Below, one piece after another: positions 32,826 through 41,100 of a stretch of 64,000 nt of DNA. How positions within the stretch are numbered: position 1 is the stretch's first letter; each line of letters opens with the position of its first letter. This DNA comes from Phycisphaerae bacterium (lineage in GTDB: Bacteria; Planctomycetota; Phycisphaerae; SM23-33): assembly GCA_030745875.1 (NCBI GenBank), contig JASLNT010000084.1, positions 1-64,000 of the forward strand. Reading direction: 5' to 3'. The position numbers and the translations under genes were made by a program. Below the pieces are notes generated by a model. The model had not been told where the DNA came from. It was given only the letters and a program-made list of their open reading frames with translations, and ran no database searches.

Positions 32826-34255
32826 ACGTTCAACTCACCGCCCTGTCCGAGTTGCCGTGCGTAGCGGGCTCGGACCGGATCCGCCAATTCTGCGATGAAT
32901 TCGTCGACTTGCTGCGGCGCTCGTCCAACGAAGGCCGACGGGTCGAGCAGGGCGTCTATGTCGATCGCGGCGAACGCCGGATCGGCTTTGATGCGTTCGA
33001 TCAGGTCGTTGGGCTTGCCTTCACCTTTGACCTGTTGGGCGGCGGCCTGGGAGTGCTGACGGATCAGTTCGTGGAGTTCCTGGCGGTCTCCGCCGGCCTG
33101 GACGGCGGCCATCAGGATGTTCTCGCTGGCCATGAAGGGCAGTTCGGCCCGGATATGTGCGTCGACTACGGCGGGGTAGACCACCATACCGCGTGCGACG
33201 TTGGTCACGATGTTGAGTATTGCATCGGCGGCCAGGAACGCTTCGGACATAGCGATTCGCTTGTTGGCTGAATCGTCAAGCGTGCGTTCGAACCACTGTT
33301 CAGCCGCGGTGTGCAGCGGGCTCTGGGCTACGTCCATCAGGAATCTCGCAAGAGCCGTCGCCCGTTCGCAGCGCATCGGGTTGCGCTTATACGCCATCGC
33401 CGACGATCCGACCTGGGTCTTCTCGAACGGTTCTTCGAGCTCCTTGAGATTCGCCAGCAGGCGAACGTCGTTGCAGAATTTGTGTACGCTGGCCCCGATT
33501 CCCGCAAGCGTCTGGGCTCCCATAGCATCGATCTTGCGAGAGTAAGTTTGCCCGGTTATGCAGATCGTCTTGTCGAAACCCATCTCGGCGGCGACCATCT
33601 TGTCGAGTTGGATTACCTTCTCGTGGTCTCCGGCGAATAGCGACAGGAAGCTCGCTTGCGTGCCGGTAGTGCCTTTCACCCCGCGAAACTCCAGCGTATC
33701 GAGGCGTCGTTCGACTTCCGCCAGGTCGGCGACGAATTCACTGCACCAAAGGCCCGCTCGCTTGCCGACAGTAGTCATCTGGGCCGGTTGATAATGCGTA
33801 AAGCCCAGGCAGGGCAGGTCGCGGTGTTCTTCTGCGAATCTCGCCAGCGCATCGATTGCGTTGGCGAGCGACCGAGCGACAAGTCCAAACGCGTCGCGCA
33901 GTATCATCAGATCCGTGTTGCAATTTACGAATTGGCTCGTTGCGCCCAGATGGATAACGCCTTTAGCGCTGGGAGCGACGTCTCCGTAAGCGTGAATGTG
34001 CGCCATAACGTCGTGACGGAACTTGCGTTCGTATTGGCCGGCGGCTTCGTAGTCGATGTCGTCGACGTGCGCCTCGAGCTCAGCCAGTTGCGTGTCGCTG
34101 ATATCCAGGCCGAGTTGCTTCTGGGCTCGGGCAAGAGCGATCCACAGGCGCCGCCAGGTCGTGAACTTGTGTTTGTCGCTGAACAGCTCCCGCATTTCCG
34201 CTGAAGCGTATCGCGACTCGAGTGGGCTTACGTAGCTGTTATGTCGATCTGTCAT
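32822..34255 (-). CDS. purB: adenylosuccinate lyase
   Basis: Cleaves SAICAR and adenylosuccinate to release fumarate in purine synthesis. The 477-aa protein has the fumarase/aspartase fold with the signature segment GSSAMAYKRNPMRCER (about residues 295-310), the catalytic histidine region GFTHYQPAQMTTVGKRA, and HLGATSQFVN near 100. The length and the signature context resemble the longer PurB type shared with eukaryotes. It begins MTDRHNSYVSPLESRYAS, as family members do. It is divergent from the small LigD-like gene across an 83-bp gap. Confidence 0.95.
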   Translation of the reverse strand: MTDRHNSYVSPLESRYASAEMRELFSDKHKFTTWRRLWIALARAQKQLGLDISDTQLAELEAHVDDIDYEAAGQYERKFRHDVMAHIHAYGDVAPSAKGVIHLGATSQFVNCNTDLMILRDAFGLVARSLANAIDALARFAEEHRDLPCLGFTHYQPAQMTTVGKRAGLWCSEFVADLAEVERRLDTLEFRGVKGTTGTQASFLSLFAGDHEKVIQLDKMVAAEMGFDKTICITGQTYSRKIDAMGAQTLAGIGASVHKFCNDVRLLANLKELEEPFEKTQVGSSAMAYKRNPMRCERATALARFLMDVAQSPLHTAAEQWFERTLDDSANKRIAMSEAFLAADAILNIVTNVARGMVVYPAVVDAHIRAELPFMASENILMAAVQAGGDRQELHELIRQHSQAAAQQVKGEGKPNDLIERIKADPAFAAIDIDALLDPSAFVGRAPQQVDEFIAELADPVRARYARQLGQGGELNV

Positions 34256-34338
34256 AATGGTCGTATTCTAACGCGCTGTGCGGCGGCTGTCACGATCCCA
34301 GCGCTGCTTTTGGCGCCGCGGAGTGGTATTATCGTGTC

Positions 34339-34707
34339 ATGAGACGATTCGTGCTCCACCAACACAGCGACTACGGCCCGACTCACTGGGACCTGATGCT
34401 TGAGACCGACGACGCCCTGGCCACCTGGCGGATCGGAGTCGATCCGCTTGCGATATCGCCCGGAGACCGGATCGAGGCGACCAGAATTCACGATCACCGG
34501 AAGGCCTATCTGGATTATTCCGGCGCCGTAAGTCGAGACAGGGGGCGTGTCGAGGCCCGGGATTCCGGACAGTTGTCCGTTACGTTGTGCGACGATGATC
34601 TCTGGACGTTTGAATTGGGTGGTTCGGTGTTTCAGGGGCGGTTCGAATTGAGGCGTGTCGCAGGGGATGACGAGACGTGGGTTCTGCAGATATTAATGGA
34701 CCAGTGA
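34339..34707 (+). CDS. LigD 3'-phosphoesterase-domain-like protein
   Basis: A 122-aa single-domain protein begins RRFVLHQHSDYGPTHWDLMLE. This matches the start of the phosphoesterase domain of bacterial LigD (pattern FVxQxHxxxxxHxDxRLE) and keeps the two histidines and the aspartate thought to bind metal. It also has the DHRKAYLDYSG and FELGGSVFQGRFELRR strands of the beta-barrel. Stand-alone proteins like this are common in planctomycetes and may trim 3' ends in DNA repair. No ligase or polymerase partner is in the window. Confidence 0.8.
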   Translation: MRRFVLHQHSDYGPTHWDLMLETDDALATWRIGVDPLAISPGDRIEATRIHDHRKAYLDYSGAVSRDRGRVEARDSGQLSVTLCDDDLWTFELGGSVFQGRFELRRVAGDDETWVLQILMDQ

Positions 34708-34743
34708 ACGGCGCACGCGCGCCGCTCACCGGCCCGTGGGCTG

Positions 34744-34968
34744 TTAGTGTCGGTAGCGTCTGTTGTTATCATATCGATCGTAGTGTCGCGATCGGTTCAC
34801 GTGAACATCAAAGTGTGAATCGTGCCGGTCGTGGTCAACTACGTCAATACGGCAGCACGGGCAATTGCGTCCGTGTCCGTGGCGGAATCTGTGGCGTCTG
34901 CAGCCGGCCAGGCTGAGAGCCCCGACGCCCAGAACAACGATTAACAGGATTTTTGCAATAGTAGTCAT
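34744..34968 (-). CDS. small histidine-rich lipoprotein, 74 aa
   Basis: The start at 34968 gives a signal peptide (IAKILLIVVLGVGALSLAGC) with lipobox LAGC, and a longer upstream frame would only add unrelated residues. The mature part is about one quarter histidine and strongly basic, with RHRFRHGHGR, a CPCC motif, and DHDRHDSHFDVHVNRSRHY. Such composition suggests binding of zinc, copper or nickel at the cell surface or in the periplasm. No family is recognised. It is transcribed away from the LigD-like gene end, with a 36-bp gap. Confidence 0.7.
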   Translation of the reverse strand: MTTIAKILLIVVLGVGALSLAGCRRHRFRHGHGRNCPCCRIDVVDHDRHDSHFDVHVNRSRHYDRYDNNRRYRH

Positions 34969-35060
34969 GGTCTCGATCTCCCAACCGGTCGCTCTATTCG
35001 CCGGTTTGACATGCTTGTGGACACAGACCCCCAAATGGTTACACCCCGGACATGTTTTGT

Positions 35061-35936
35061 CTATTCCATAGCCGGGGGGATCGGGCGGACTTTCAGCTTA
35101 AGCTCTCCGTTGGCGATAGTTATCGCTTCGATTCCCACCCTTACGCCCTGGATCCGCCACGTGTCCGGCGGGCTGATCGGTTCACCGTCTATCGCCGCCA
35201 GCAATCCCGCCAGAGTCTTGGATATTGCATCGGCGTTCTTACCGGTCATCTGTTCCGAAAGGGTCTTTATCTTGTCCGTCAGGAGGCTGCTGGGCACGGG
35301 GAGCTTTCCGATTCGTGTCGCGGTCAGAGTGAACAGCAGCTTGTTGTCCTCGACAAGTTCTACGGAAATCTCGGCTGACAGGACCTTGCCATACGCTGTG
35401 GACCTCACCATCAGCGTTATCGCACCGTCCTCCAACGCCACCGCCGGGTCCGCCAGTCCGAGCCTGGCCATCTCTTCATCGATTTTCCCCCTCTTGACTC
35501 CATTGGGCAAAGTGAAGGCGATCTCGTCCATTGCCGCAAGGTACCTGTTAATGGTCTCCTGCGTGGTTGACCATTCAAACGGTTTAACCAGCTTGACCTT
35601 GTTGCCGAATCCCTGGGCGACATCGCGGGCGAAGTTGCGCGTGGTCCGCCTGGCTTCATCCGGCGTGAGCCTGGCCGGACGGTAGTTGTCGGGTATGCGG
35701 CTGGCCTGAATGTACAGCAGGCCCGCCAGAACCATCAGGACCACGAGCGTCCAGACCAGAACGCGGACAGTTGTTATTCCCGAAGCCCACGATCGCCAGG
35801 GGATCTTCCGGAGTTTCACCATCAGGAGAATCCCGTATGGCTTGAGGGTCTTGATGTTGCTGAAAAAACGCATGCCGAATCTCACACCGTCGGCGGGATT
35901 GTAGCGAATCAGCCGCTCGATTTCCACCACCAGCAC
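35061..35936 (-). CDS. single-pass membrane protein of unknown function
   Basis: The protein has a basic cytoplasmic N-terminus, one transmembrane helix (VRVLVWTLVVLMVLAGLLYIQ, near residues 58-78) and an extracytoplasmic domain. That domain reads like a lipid- or protein-binding beta-rich fold (ALEDGAITLMVRSTAYG, then SAEISVELVEDNKLLFTLTATRIG), ending in KLKVRPIPP. Later in-frame ATGs at 35873 and 35822 are also possible starts, and none has a clear ribosome binding site. I do not recognise the family. Confidence 0.7.
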   Translation of the reverse strand: MLVVEIERLIRYNPADGVRFGMRFFSNIKTLKPYGILLMVKLRKIPWRSWASGITTVRVLVWTLVVLMVLAGLLYIQASRIPDNYRPARLTPDEARRTTRNFARDVAQGFGNKVKLVKPFEWSTTQETINRYLAAMDEIAFTLPNGVKRGKIDEEMARLGLADPAVALEDGAITLMVRSTAYGKVLSAEISVELVEDNKLLFTLTATRIGKLPVPSSLLTDKIKTLSEQMTGKNADAISKTLAGLLAAIDGEPISPPDTWRIQGVRVGIEAITIANGELKLKVRPIPPAME

Positions 35937-36072
35937 GGCTTGGGAGCGGGCGCGTCGTTACTTGCCGGGGAAAAGGCCGGTAATTCAAGTTAACATGTCG
36001 AGATGTTGGCGAGCCTATTATATAACAGTGGGAGAATCGTAGTCCGGGCGGACTAACGTATGGAGCTTAGAG

Positions 36073-37737
36073 ATGTCAGAACCTACACGCCTGTTGATAG
36101 TCGGAGGTGTCGCCGGCGGAGCGTCGGCCGCCGCACGGGCCAGGCGATTGTCCGAAGACGCCGAGATCGTCATGTTCGAACGGGGCGAGCATATATCATT
36201 CGCCAACTGCGGCCTGCCGTACCACATTGGCGAGGTGATTCCCGATCGTAAGAGCCTGCTGATCCAGACACCCGAAGCAATGGCCAGACGATACCGCATT
36301 GACGTGCGCACGCAATGTGAGGTGGTTTCGATCGATCCGCAGGCCCATACCGTTGCGGTCCGCGATGTTGAAAGCGGTGTCGAAACCACTGAAAAATACG
36401 ACAAACTCATACTCAGCCCGGGAGCGGCTCCAGTGGCGCCGCCGATAAGCGGAGTCGACCTGCCAGGCGTGCATACCCTCCGTAATATCGCCGACATGGA
36501 CGCAATCAAACGTTCCGTAGACGATTGCGCACACGAGCGGGCGGTTGTGGTGGGGGGCGGTTACATCGGGCTGGAAATGACTGAAGCGCTGCGGCTGCGC
36601 GGTGTGGAGGTGACGCTGGTGGAACTTGCCGACCAGGTGTTCATCGCCGCCGACAGTGAGATAGTCGCGCCAATCCACCGGCAACTTATCTCCCGCGGGG
36701 TGGACCTGAAGCTGGGCGTGGCGGTAAGTGCTATCGAGGCCGCGGATAACGGGCTGAAGGCGACTTTGAGCAGCGATGAGTCCGTCGAGTGCGGGCTGGT
36801 GATTATGGCTGTTGGCGTGCGGCCGGAGGTCGATCTGGCACGCGCTGCGGGGCTCGAGATCGGGCGGACCGGCGGGATCGCAGTCGACGAGCATATGCAG
36901 ACCAGCGATCCGGACATCTTTGCAGTAGGCGATGCGGTGGAGGTTACGGAGCTGGTGGGAGGCGCCAGGGCGTTGATCCCGCTGGCCGGACCGGCCAACA
37001 GGCAGGGGCGCATCGCCGCCGACAACGTTTTCGGACGACCCAGCGTATACCGCGACACGCAGGGCACGGCGATCTGCAAGGTGTTCGATCTGGCGATCGG
37101 AATGACCGGGATGAGCGAGAAATCCCTGCTGCGGTCGGAACTTAAATACGAGAAGATCTACATCCATCCCGCCAGCCACGCCGGATACTATCCGGGCGCT
37201 GCGGCGATGACCGTTAAACTGCTTTTCGACCCGGAAAACGGGCGAATTCTGGGCGCCCAGGCCGTCGGAGCCGCCGGTGTCGACAAGCGCATCGACGTGC
37301 TGGCGGTCGCTATCCGGGCCGGACTCACCGTGCGGCAACTGCAGGATATGGAGCTTTCTTACGCGCCTCCGTACGGATCAGCCAAAGACCCGGTAAACTA
37401 CGCGGGATTCGTCGCTTCGAACGTGCTTTCCGGTGATGTCAATATCTGTCACACTCCCGATATGATCGACCCCCGCGATGATCAACTCCTGCTGGACGTT
37501 CGCACCACGGGCGAGGTCGACGGGGGAACGATCGCCCGGGCGGTCAACATTCCGCTCGACGATCTGCGGGACCGCCTGGACGAACTCCCCACAGACAAAG
37601 AGCTGCTCGTCTTCTGCGCCGCCGGGCTGAGGGGCTATCTGGCTTGCCGAATACTCTCGCAGAACGGTTTTTCCTGCAGGAACCTCACGGGCGGATACAA
37701 GACGTTCATGGCTGTTACCGAGAAGGGTTTGGATTAG
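36073..37737 (+). CDS. CoA-disulfide reductase/NADH oxidase-like flavoprotein with rhodanese domain
   Basis: The N-terminal ~450 residues form a pyridine-nucleotide disulfide oxidoreductase: FAD site IVGGVAGGASAAARAR, a single redox cysteine C46 in FANCGLPY, NAD site VVVGGGYIGLEMTEAL, and the second FAD motif DIFAVGDAVEV. The C-terminal ~100 residues are a rhodanese domain (LLLDVRTTGEVDGG) with its active cysteine C515 in VFCAAGLRGY. This domain order and length match CoA-disulfide reductase/polysulfide reductase fusions that handle sulfur or persulfide. GGAGCTTAGAG precedes ATG 36073. Confidence 0.92.
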   Translation: MSEPTRLLIVGGVAGGASAAARARRLSEDAEIVMFERGEHISFANCGLPYHIGEVIPDRKSLLIQTPEAMARRYRIDVRTQCEVVSIDPQAHTVAVRDVESGVETTEKYDKLILSPGAAPVAPPISGVDLPGVHTLRNIADMDAIKRSVDDCAHERAVVVGGGYIGLEMTEALRLRGVEVTLVELADQVFIAADSEIVAPIHRQLISRGVDLKLGVAVSAIEAADNGLKATLSSDESVECGLVIMAVGVRPEVDLARAAGLEIGRTGGIAVDEHMQTSDPDIFAVGDAVEVTELVGGARALIPLAGPANRQGRIAADNVFGRPSVYRDTQGTAICKVFDLAIGMTGMSEKSLLRSELKYEKIYIHPASHAGYYPGAAAMTVKLLFDPENGRILGAQAVGAAGVDKRIDVLAVAIRAGLTVRQLQDMELSYAPPYGSAKDPVNYAGFVASNVLSGDVNICHTPDMIDPRDDQLLLDVRTTGEVDGGTIARAVNIPLDDLRDRLDELPTDKELLVFCAAGLRGYLACRILSQNGFSCRNLTGGYKTFMAVTEKGLD

Positions 37738-38248
37738 GAAGGGCTATGAATCGCCCGTGCGGCAGGGGGTATAATTAACCGGTCGCTGACGTCTCGGGCG
37801 ACATCGATGAAGGCGATGTCGAGAGGTATGTTCACAGGTCCCTGCTTGCGTTACAAGCTGCGACGGTCCGTATTGCGGACGTTAAGTGTGCTCATTAAGC
37901 CGTTTAGGACATATCCCACCTCTCGGTGCGTATCTCGGACGTTGCAACGTGTGACCCTGCGAGTCCGGGCGGAGGATTCGCGCTTACGGCTGGAATTGCA
38001 GCCGGTTACGACCGATCTGATCGTCAGGCGAGGTTTACAATTGGTTCACAGTTTCGGCGTTGGTGTGATGGCCCAGGTCCCCCCGCTCGATAGGAGCGGA
38101 TCGAATGCGAGCGTAACGCATGACGGGACAATATGTTAGGGCTGAGACGCCCTTCGCCGCGGTGGGGGGGCTGGTTTGGTCTGGGCGATGGTGTGTAAAC
38201 TGCTGGGTGCGAACTCGATAGAAAAAAACGAGAATTCGTTTTTGATAA
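37738..38248. other. intergenic region with small hairpins, no gene called
   Basis: A 110-codon frame at 37807-38139 is arginine/cysteine-rich and has no ribosome binding site, so it is not called. Visible structures are GACATCG...CGATGTC at 37800-37820 and CCGCTC-GATA-GGAGCGG near 38086-38102. A TATAAT-like box at 37770-37775 lacks a good -35. An unrecognised leader RNA or ncRNA is possible but unsupported. Confidence 0.35.
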
Positions 38249-38277
38249 TTGGAATTGTCTGTTGTATTACCTATACT
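38249..38277 (+). promoter_or_regulatory. candidate sigma-70 promoter for the GH130-like gene
   Basis: TTGGAA at 38249-38254 and TATACT at 38272-38277 with a 17-nt spacer. An alternative pairing is TTGATA (38242-38247) with TATTAC (38265-38270), also 17 nt. The surrounding 60 bp is clearly AT-richer than the flanks. Transcription would start only a few bases before the ribosome binding site of the short leader frame. Confidence 0.5.
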
Positions 38278-38293
38278 CTTATGTGAAAGGAGT

Positions 38294-38332
38294 ATGCGGG
38301 CCGGTAGCTGGCCTGGTACACAAGACGTATGA
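38294..38332 (+). CDS. possible 12-aa leader peptide coupled to the GH130-like gene
   Basis: AAAGGAG stands four nucleotides before ATG 38294, the best ribosome binding site in the region. The frame encodes MRAGSWPGTQDV and its stop TGA overlaps the next start in ATGA (38329-38332). The downstream gene itself has no good ribosome binding site at 38329. Translational coupling through a short upstream frame therefore fits. It could also be a chance frame if the main gene starts at a later ATG. Confidence 0.4.
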   Translation: MRAGSWPGTQDV

Positions 38333-40173
38333 TTGTAAGCGAGGAACAGCAGACCGGACCCTTTGGTATGTTGAATACCAAACACTTAAAAGCCTGTAAA
38401 GTAAAGGGATACATTACCGAGCCCATTACTTCCGAAGGCCACTGGCAGTGGGAGGGTCATCACGCGACCAACCCAACGGTCTTGCGCCTTGACGGCGATC
38501 AGCGAGTCTTCCTGGGCTACCGCGCCGGGGGCAGTGACGATCACCATTACTCCAAGAGCGGAAGTTCTGCGATGGGCAGCCATTTTGGTATGGCCATTCT
38601 CGACGAGCGGGGCGAGAACGTTCTCCACCGCCTGCCCCTTCCGATCATGACGCTTCGTCACGGTATCGAACTTCCCAAGAATCTCAAAGAATACGAGCAG
38701 TATGCCGAGGAGCACGAGCACGAAATCGTCCTGCTGCACGATTTCCACATGCATTGCGACAACGGTCACCTCTACGTTGTCTACCACGAATCGGAGATCC
38801 ACGCCGCGTATGACTGCATTGTCCGCATGACCCAGAAGGGGTTCCTGGCGCGCATTGGTCGATCGATCGAGCTGCTCGATCGGCCGATCGCCGAGATCCA
38901 CGACGCCTGGGAGGAAATCTGGTGGAAGCCCGGCGTCTGGGAGCCCTGCGGGACCGGCGACAGTCGCCGCATCTACGCATCGGAGGCCAGCAAGAACGAT
39001 ATCTTCTTCCTTCGCCTCGCCGACGATACGCTGCGGATGTACCACCGCCCGGCGCCCGACATCGCCGTTCTCGACACGGGCAATGAGACGTTCACTCGTC
39101 CCACGCCCGACGGGATAACGGCTATCGGTTCGCTGCAGACGTGCATCCGCCCGGGCTTCTTCGACAATTCGCACATCGGCAACAACGGAGCCCCGATCCG
39201 CGCGAAAATCGGCGACGTGGACGTTTACATCGACCTGACCCACGGGGTGCACAACGAGCAGATATCCAATCCGGACGTCGATTCGTGGATGATGACATAC
39301 CTGCCGTTCCTGCGCGTGATAGACTTCCAGACCGGCGAGTGCCTTTACTATTCGTCCGAACCGATCCTGGACCTCGACGAGATATGGAAGGAATACGTTG
39401 AAGACGGAACGTGGGTCAGCAAGCTCGATCACCTTCGCGGGGTGATGTTCGCCGGCGGGCAGATCGAAACCGTCGCGGGCAAGAACGGGCTCGACGACAT
39501 GTTCAGCGTATACATCGGCCTGGGCGACACCGCCATCGGCCGCGCCGAATTCAAACTCCGCGACCTGCTGCCCGACCGCGTTATCGAGGACATCATCGCG
39601 CGCAAGAAGCGGCGCGAGATCCGGATCGACAACCCGTCGACCGCGGCGTGGGGGTTCCCCGAGGCGCTGTGCGGATGGCAGTGGACGATCGTCAACGACA
39701 TCCAGGGCCGCTGCATCAACATCATCCGCACGCTCCGCAAGAACGGGCACACCGAAGGCGCCGTCCGCGTGATCCCGTCCGTTCCGGGCAATTTCGACGC
39801 CGACGGAATATTCTTCGAGGAGGACTGCGTCCGTTTCGTTGAGAATCTGGGCTGGGTGGTGGCCTATCGCGGAGTGCGCTGGGAGGAGGACCAATACGGT
39901 AAGCGAACGTTTGTCGGGCACGGGCTGCTGGTGCTCGACCGCGAAAATCCCGAGCGTATTCTGTACCGTTCGACTGAACCGATTGGGGGCAAGGTCGCCA
40001 AACAGGAAGGCTGGACGGGTGGCAGGCATAACGGTGAGGCCTGGATGTTCCTGGAGCACGCCGAAGACGCAATCCCGGAGAAGGTGAAATTCGAGATCGC
40101 CCGGATATACGAAATCGCCCCCATGCCGTCGGACCTGACCAAATGGTTGAAACATAAAAGCGGAACACTCTAG
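38329..40173 (+). CDS. GH130-like glycoside phosphorylase/hydrolase family protein, 614 aa
   Basis: The protein shows features of the five-bladed propeller of GH130-type enzymes: NPTVLRLDGDQRVFLGYRAG near the N-terminus, HDFHMHCDNGHLYVVYHES, VYIGLGDTAIGRAEFKL, and LDRENPERILYRSTEPI near the C-terminus. GH130 members phosphorolyse or hydrolyse beta-mannosides. At 614 aa this is well above the usual 300-400, with an extended N-terminal half, and I could not place the catalytic aspartate. It has no signal peptide, so it is cytoplasmic. An intrinsic terminator follows at 40269. A fragment of a second, diverged gene of the family is at 43130. The assignment is by pattern only. Confidence 0.6.
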   Translation: MIVSEEQQTGPFGMLNTKHLKACKVKGYITEPITSEGHWQWEGHHATNPTVLRLDGDQRVFLGYRAGGSDDHHYSKSGSSAMGSHFGMAILDERGENVLHRLPLPIMTLRHGIELPKNLKEYEQYAEEHEHEIVLLHDFHMHCDNGHLYVVYHESEIHAAYDCIVRMTQKGFLARIGRSIELLDRPIAEIHDAWEEIWWKPGVWEPCGTGDSRRIYASEASKNDIFFLRLADDTLRMYHRPAPDIAVLDTGNETFTRPTPDGITAIGSLQTCIRPGFFDNSHIGNNGAPIRAKIGDVDVYIDLTHGVHNEQISNPDVDSWMMTYLPFLRVIDFQTGECLYYSSEPILDLDEIWKEYVEDGTWVSKLDHLRGVMFAGGQIETVAGKNGLDDMFSVYIGLGDTAIGRAEFKLRDLLPDRVIEDIIARKKRREIRIDNPSTAAWGFPEALCGWQWTIVNDIQGRCINIIRTLRKNGHTEGAVRVIPSVPGNFDADGIFFEEDCVRFVENLGWVVAYRGVRWEEDQYGKRTFVGHGLLVLDRENPERILYRSTEPIGGKVAKQEGWTGGRHNGEAWMFLEHAEDAIPEKVKFEIARIYEIAPMPSDLTKWLKHKSGTL

Positions 40174-40268
40174 GCCCACCGACGCGCGGTCAATAGACAA
40201 CAAGCGGCTGGCGAACCGGCGGTAACAAACAAACAAAATCGGCCTCCGGCCGAGCGAAAAGAAGCATG

Positions 40269-40319
40269 ATCCTCCCGACGCGCCGCAATGCGCGCCGGTA
40301 GGATCTGCTCTTTTTTTTT
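40269..40319 (+). terminator. intrinsic terminator after the GH130-like gene
   Basis: ATCCTCCCGACGCGC pairs with GCGCGCCGGTAGGAT across a CGCAAT loop with two mismatches. It is followed by CTGCTC and a run of nine T (40311-40319). The same hairpin, slightly diverged, recurs at 43244-43287. Confidence 0.85.
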
Positions 40320-40383
40320 GGCTTTGGTCGCAAGAAGTTGGTGATTAGCGAGCCTGGATTAGACTCGACTTCCTTGCCGTATT

Positions 40384-40551
40384 CATGTTAGCCACGGGCG
40401 CAAGCCCGTGGAACAATGCGTTGATGAACACCAGAGCCCTCGAAGAGGGCGATTCATGCGCCTGCGAGAATTCTTGCCAATGAATCGCCCTCTTCGAGGG
40501 CTCGGTATTGCGGGGGCACGATACCACGGGCTTGCGCCCGTGGCTAACATG
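40384..40551. repeat. 168-bp nested palindrome (REP/BIME-like)
   Basis: The outer arms 40384-40411 and 40524-40551 are perfect 28-bp reverse complements, and each contains its own hairpin CCACGGGC-GCAA-GCCCGTGG. The inner arms 40434-40457 and 40480-40503 are perfect 24-bp reverse complements, each also containing a hairpin (GCCCTC-GAA-GAGGGC). No transposase gene is inside. The layout resembles paired REP sequences or a very small non-autonomous element. Confidence 0.85.
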
Positions 40552-41100
40552 AGAAGACCTGGGGAACTAGAACCTGGCCTCAGGTGAAACCCACCAATCT
40601 TTTGGGGCTAGAGCTCTTTTTTTTGGGTCCGTTCTCCGCCCGTACTCTACTTTCAGCTTTTCCCGTCGTGTCCGCGCCTACGTTGTTCCTGACTTGAGTT
40701 GAGAGTTGTTTTGGTGTTGGGGCTCTGTTGCGGTGGGTCAATAACCACTATCCGTCACTTCAGCATATCAAGCGATGTGGTCCGCAGTTCTTGAGGGCGG
40801 AAATTGCGTTTCCGCAGGAATTGCGGCCGGCGCCTTCTCTCGTGCCCGCCGCGACATCTCTTGGCGAGACTCCGTAACACGCTTCAGACAAGGGGATTCG
40901 GCTTGGGGGGGCTGAAGTTTTCACGTACAGATGTCTCATGGCACGAGTGTTGCGTATTGGTTGAGCATGATGATCGGATGCTGCAACACAGTATCGCTAT
41001 CCACCGAGGCGAGACCATGTCGGCTGACGTCAAGAACGCTGATCTGTCTGCAGAGGCGGGATAAACACTTTGCTTGACTACTTTTTGAAAGGAGTACGTA
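40552..41100. other. intergenic region before the metzincin gene
   Basis: No convincing gene is present. An eight-T run near 40617-40624 follows only a weak hairpin. A short frame, ATG 41019 to about 41063 (MSADVKNADLSAEAG), is preceded by GAGGCGAG and could be a leader or a truncated gene end. The run TTGAAAGGAGTACGTA immediately before 41101 is the strong ribosome binding site of the next gene. Confidence 0.4.

Noticed and set aside
37807-38139. 110-codon plus-strand frame
   Set aside because: No ribosome binding site, no domain and a biased composition (Arg, Cys, Thr), in a region better read as non-coding.
38386-40236. 616-codon reverse-strand frame
   Set aside because: It is antisense to the GH130-like gene, which has the recognisable motifs, a promoter, a ribosome binding site upstream and a terminator in the plus direction.
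40384-40551. Palindromic repeats considered as a CRISPR array
   Set aside because: The copies are inverted rather than direct, only two per type exist, there are no evenly spaced unique spacers, and no cas genes are in the window.
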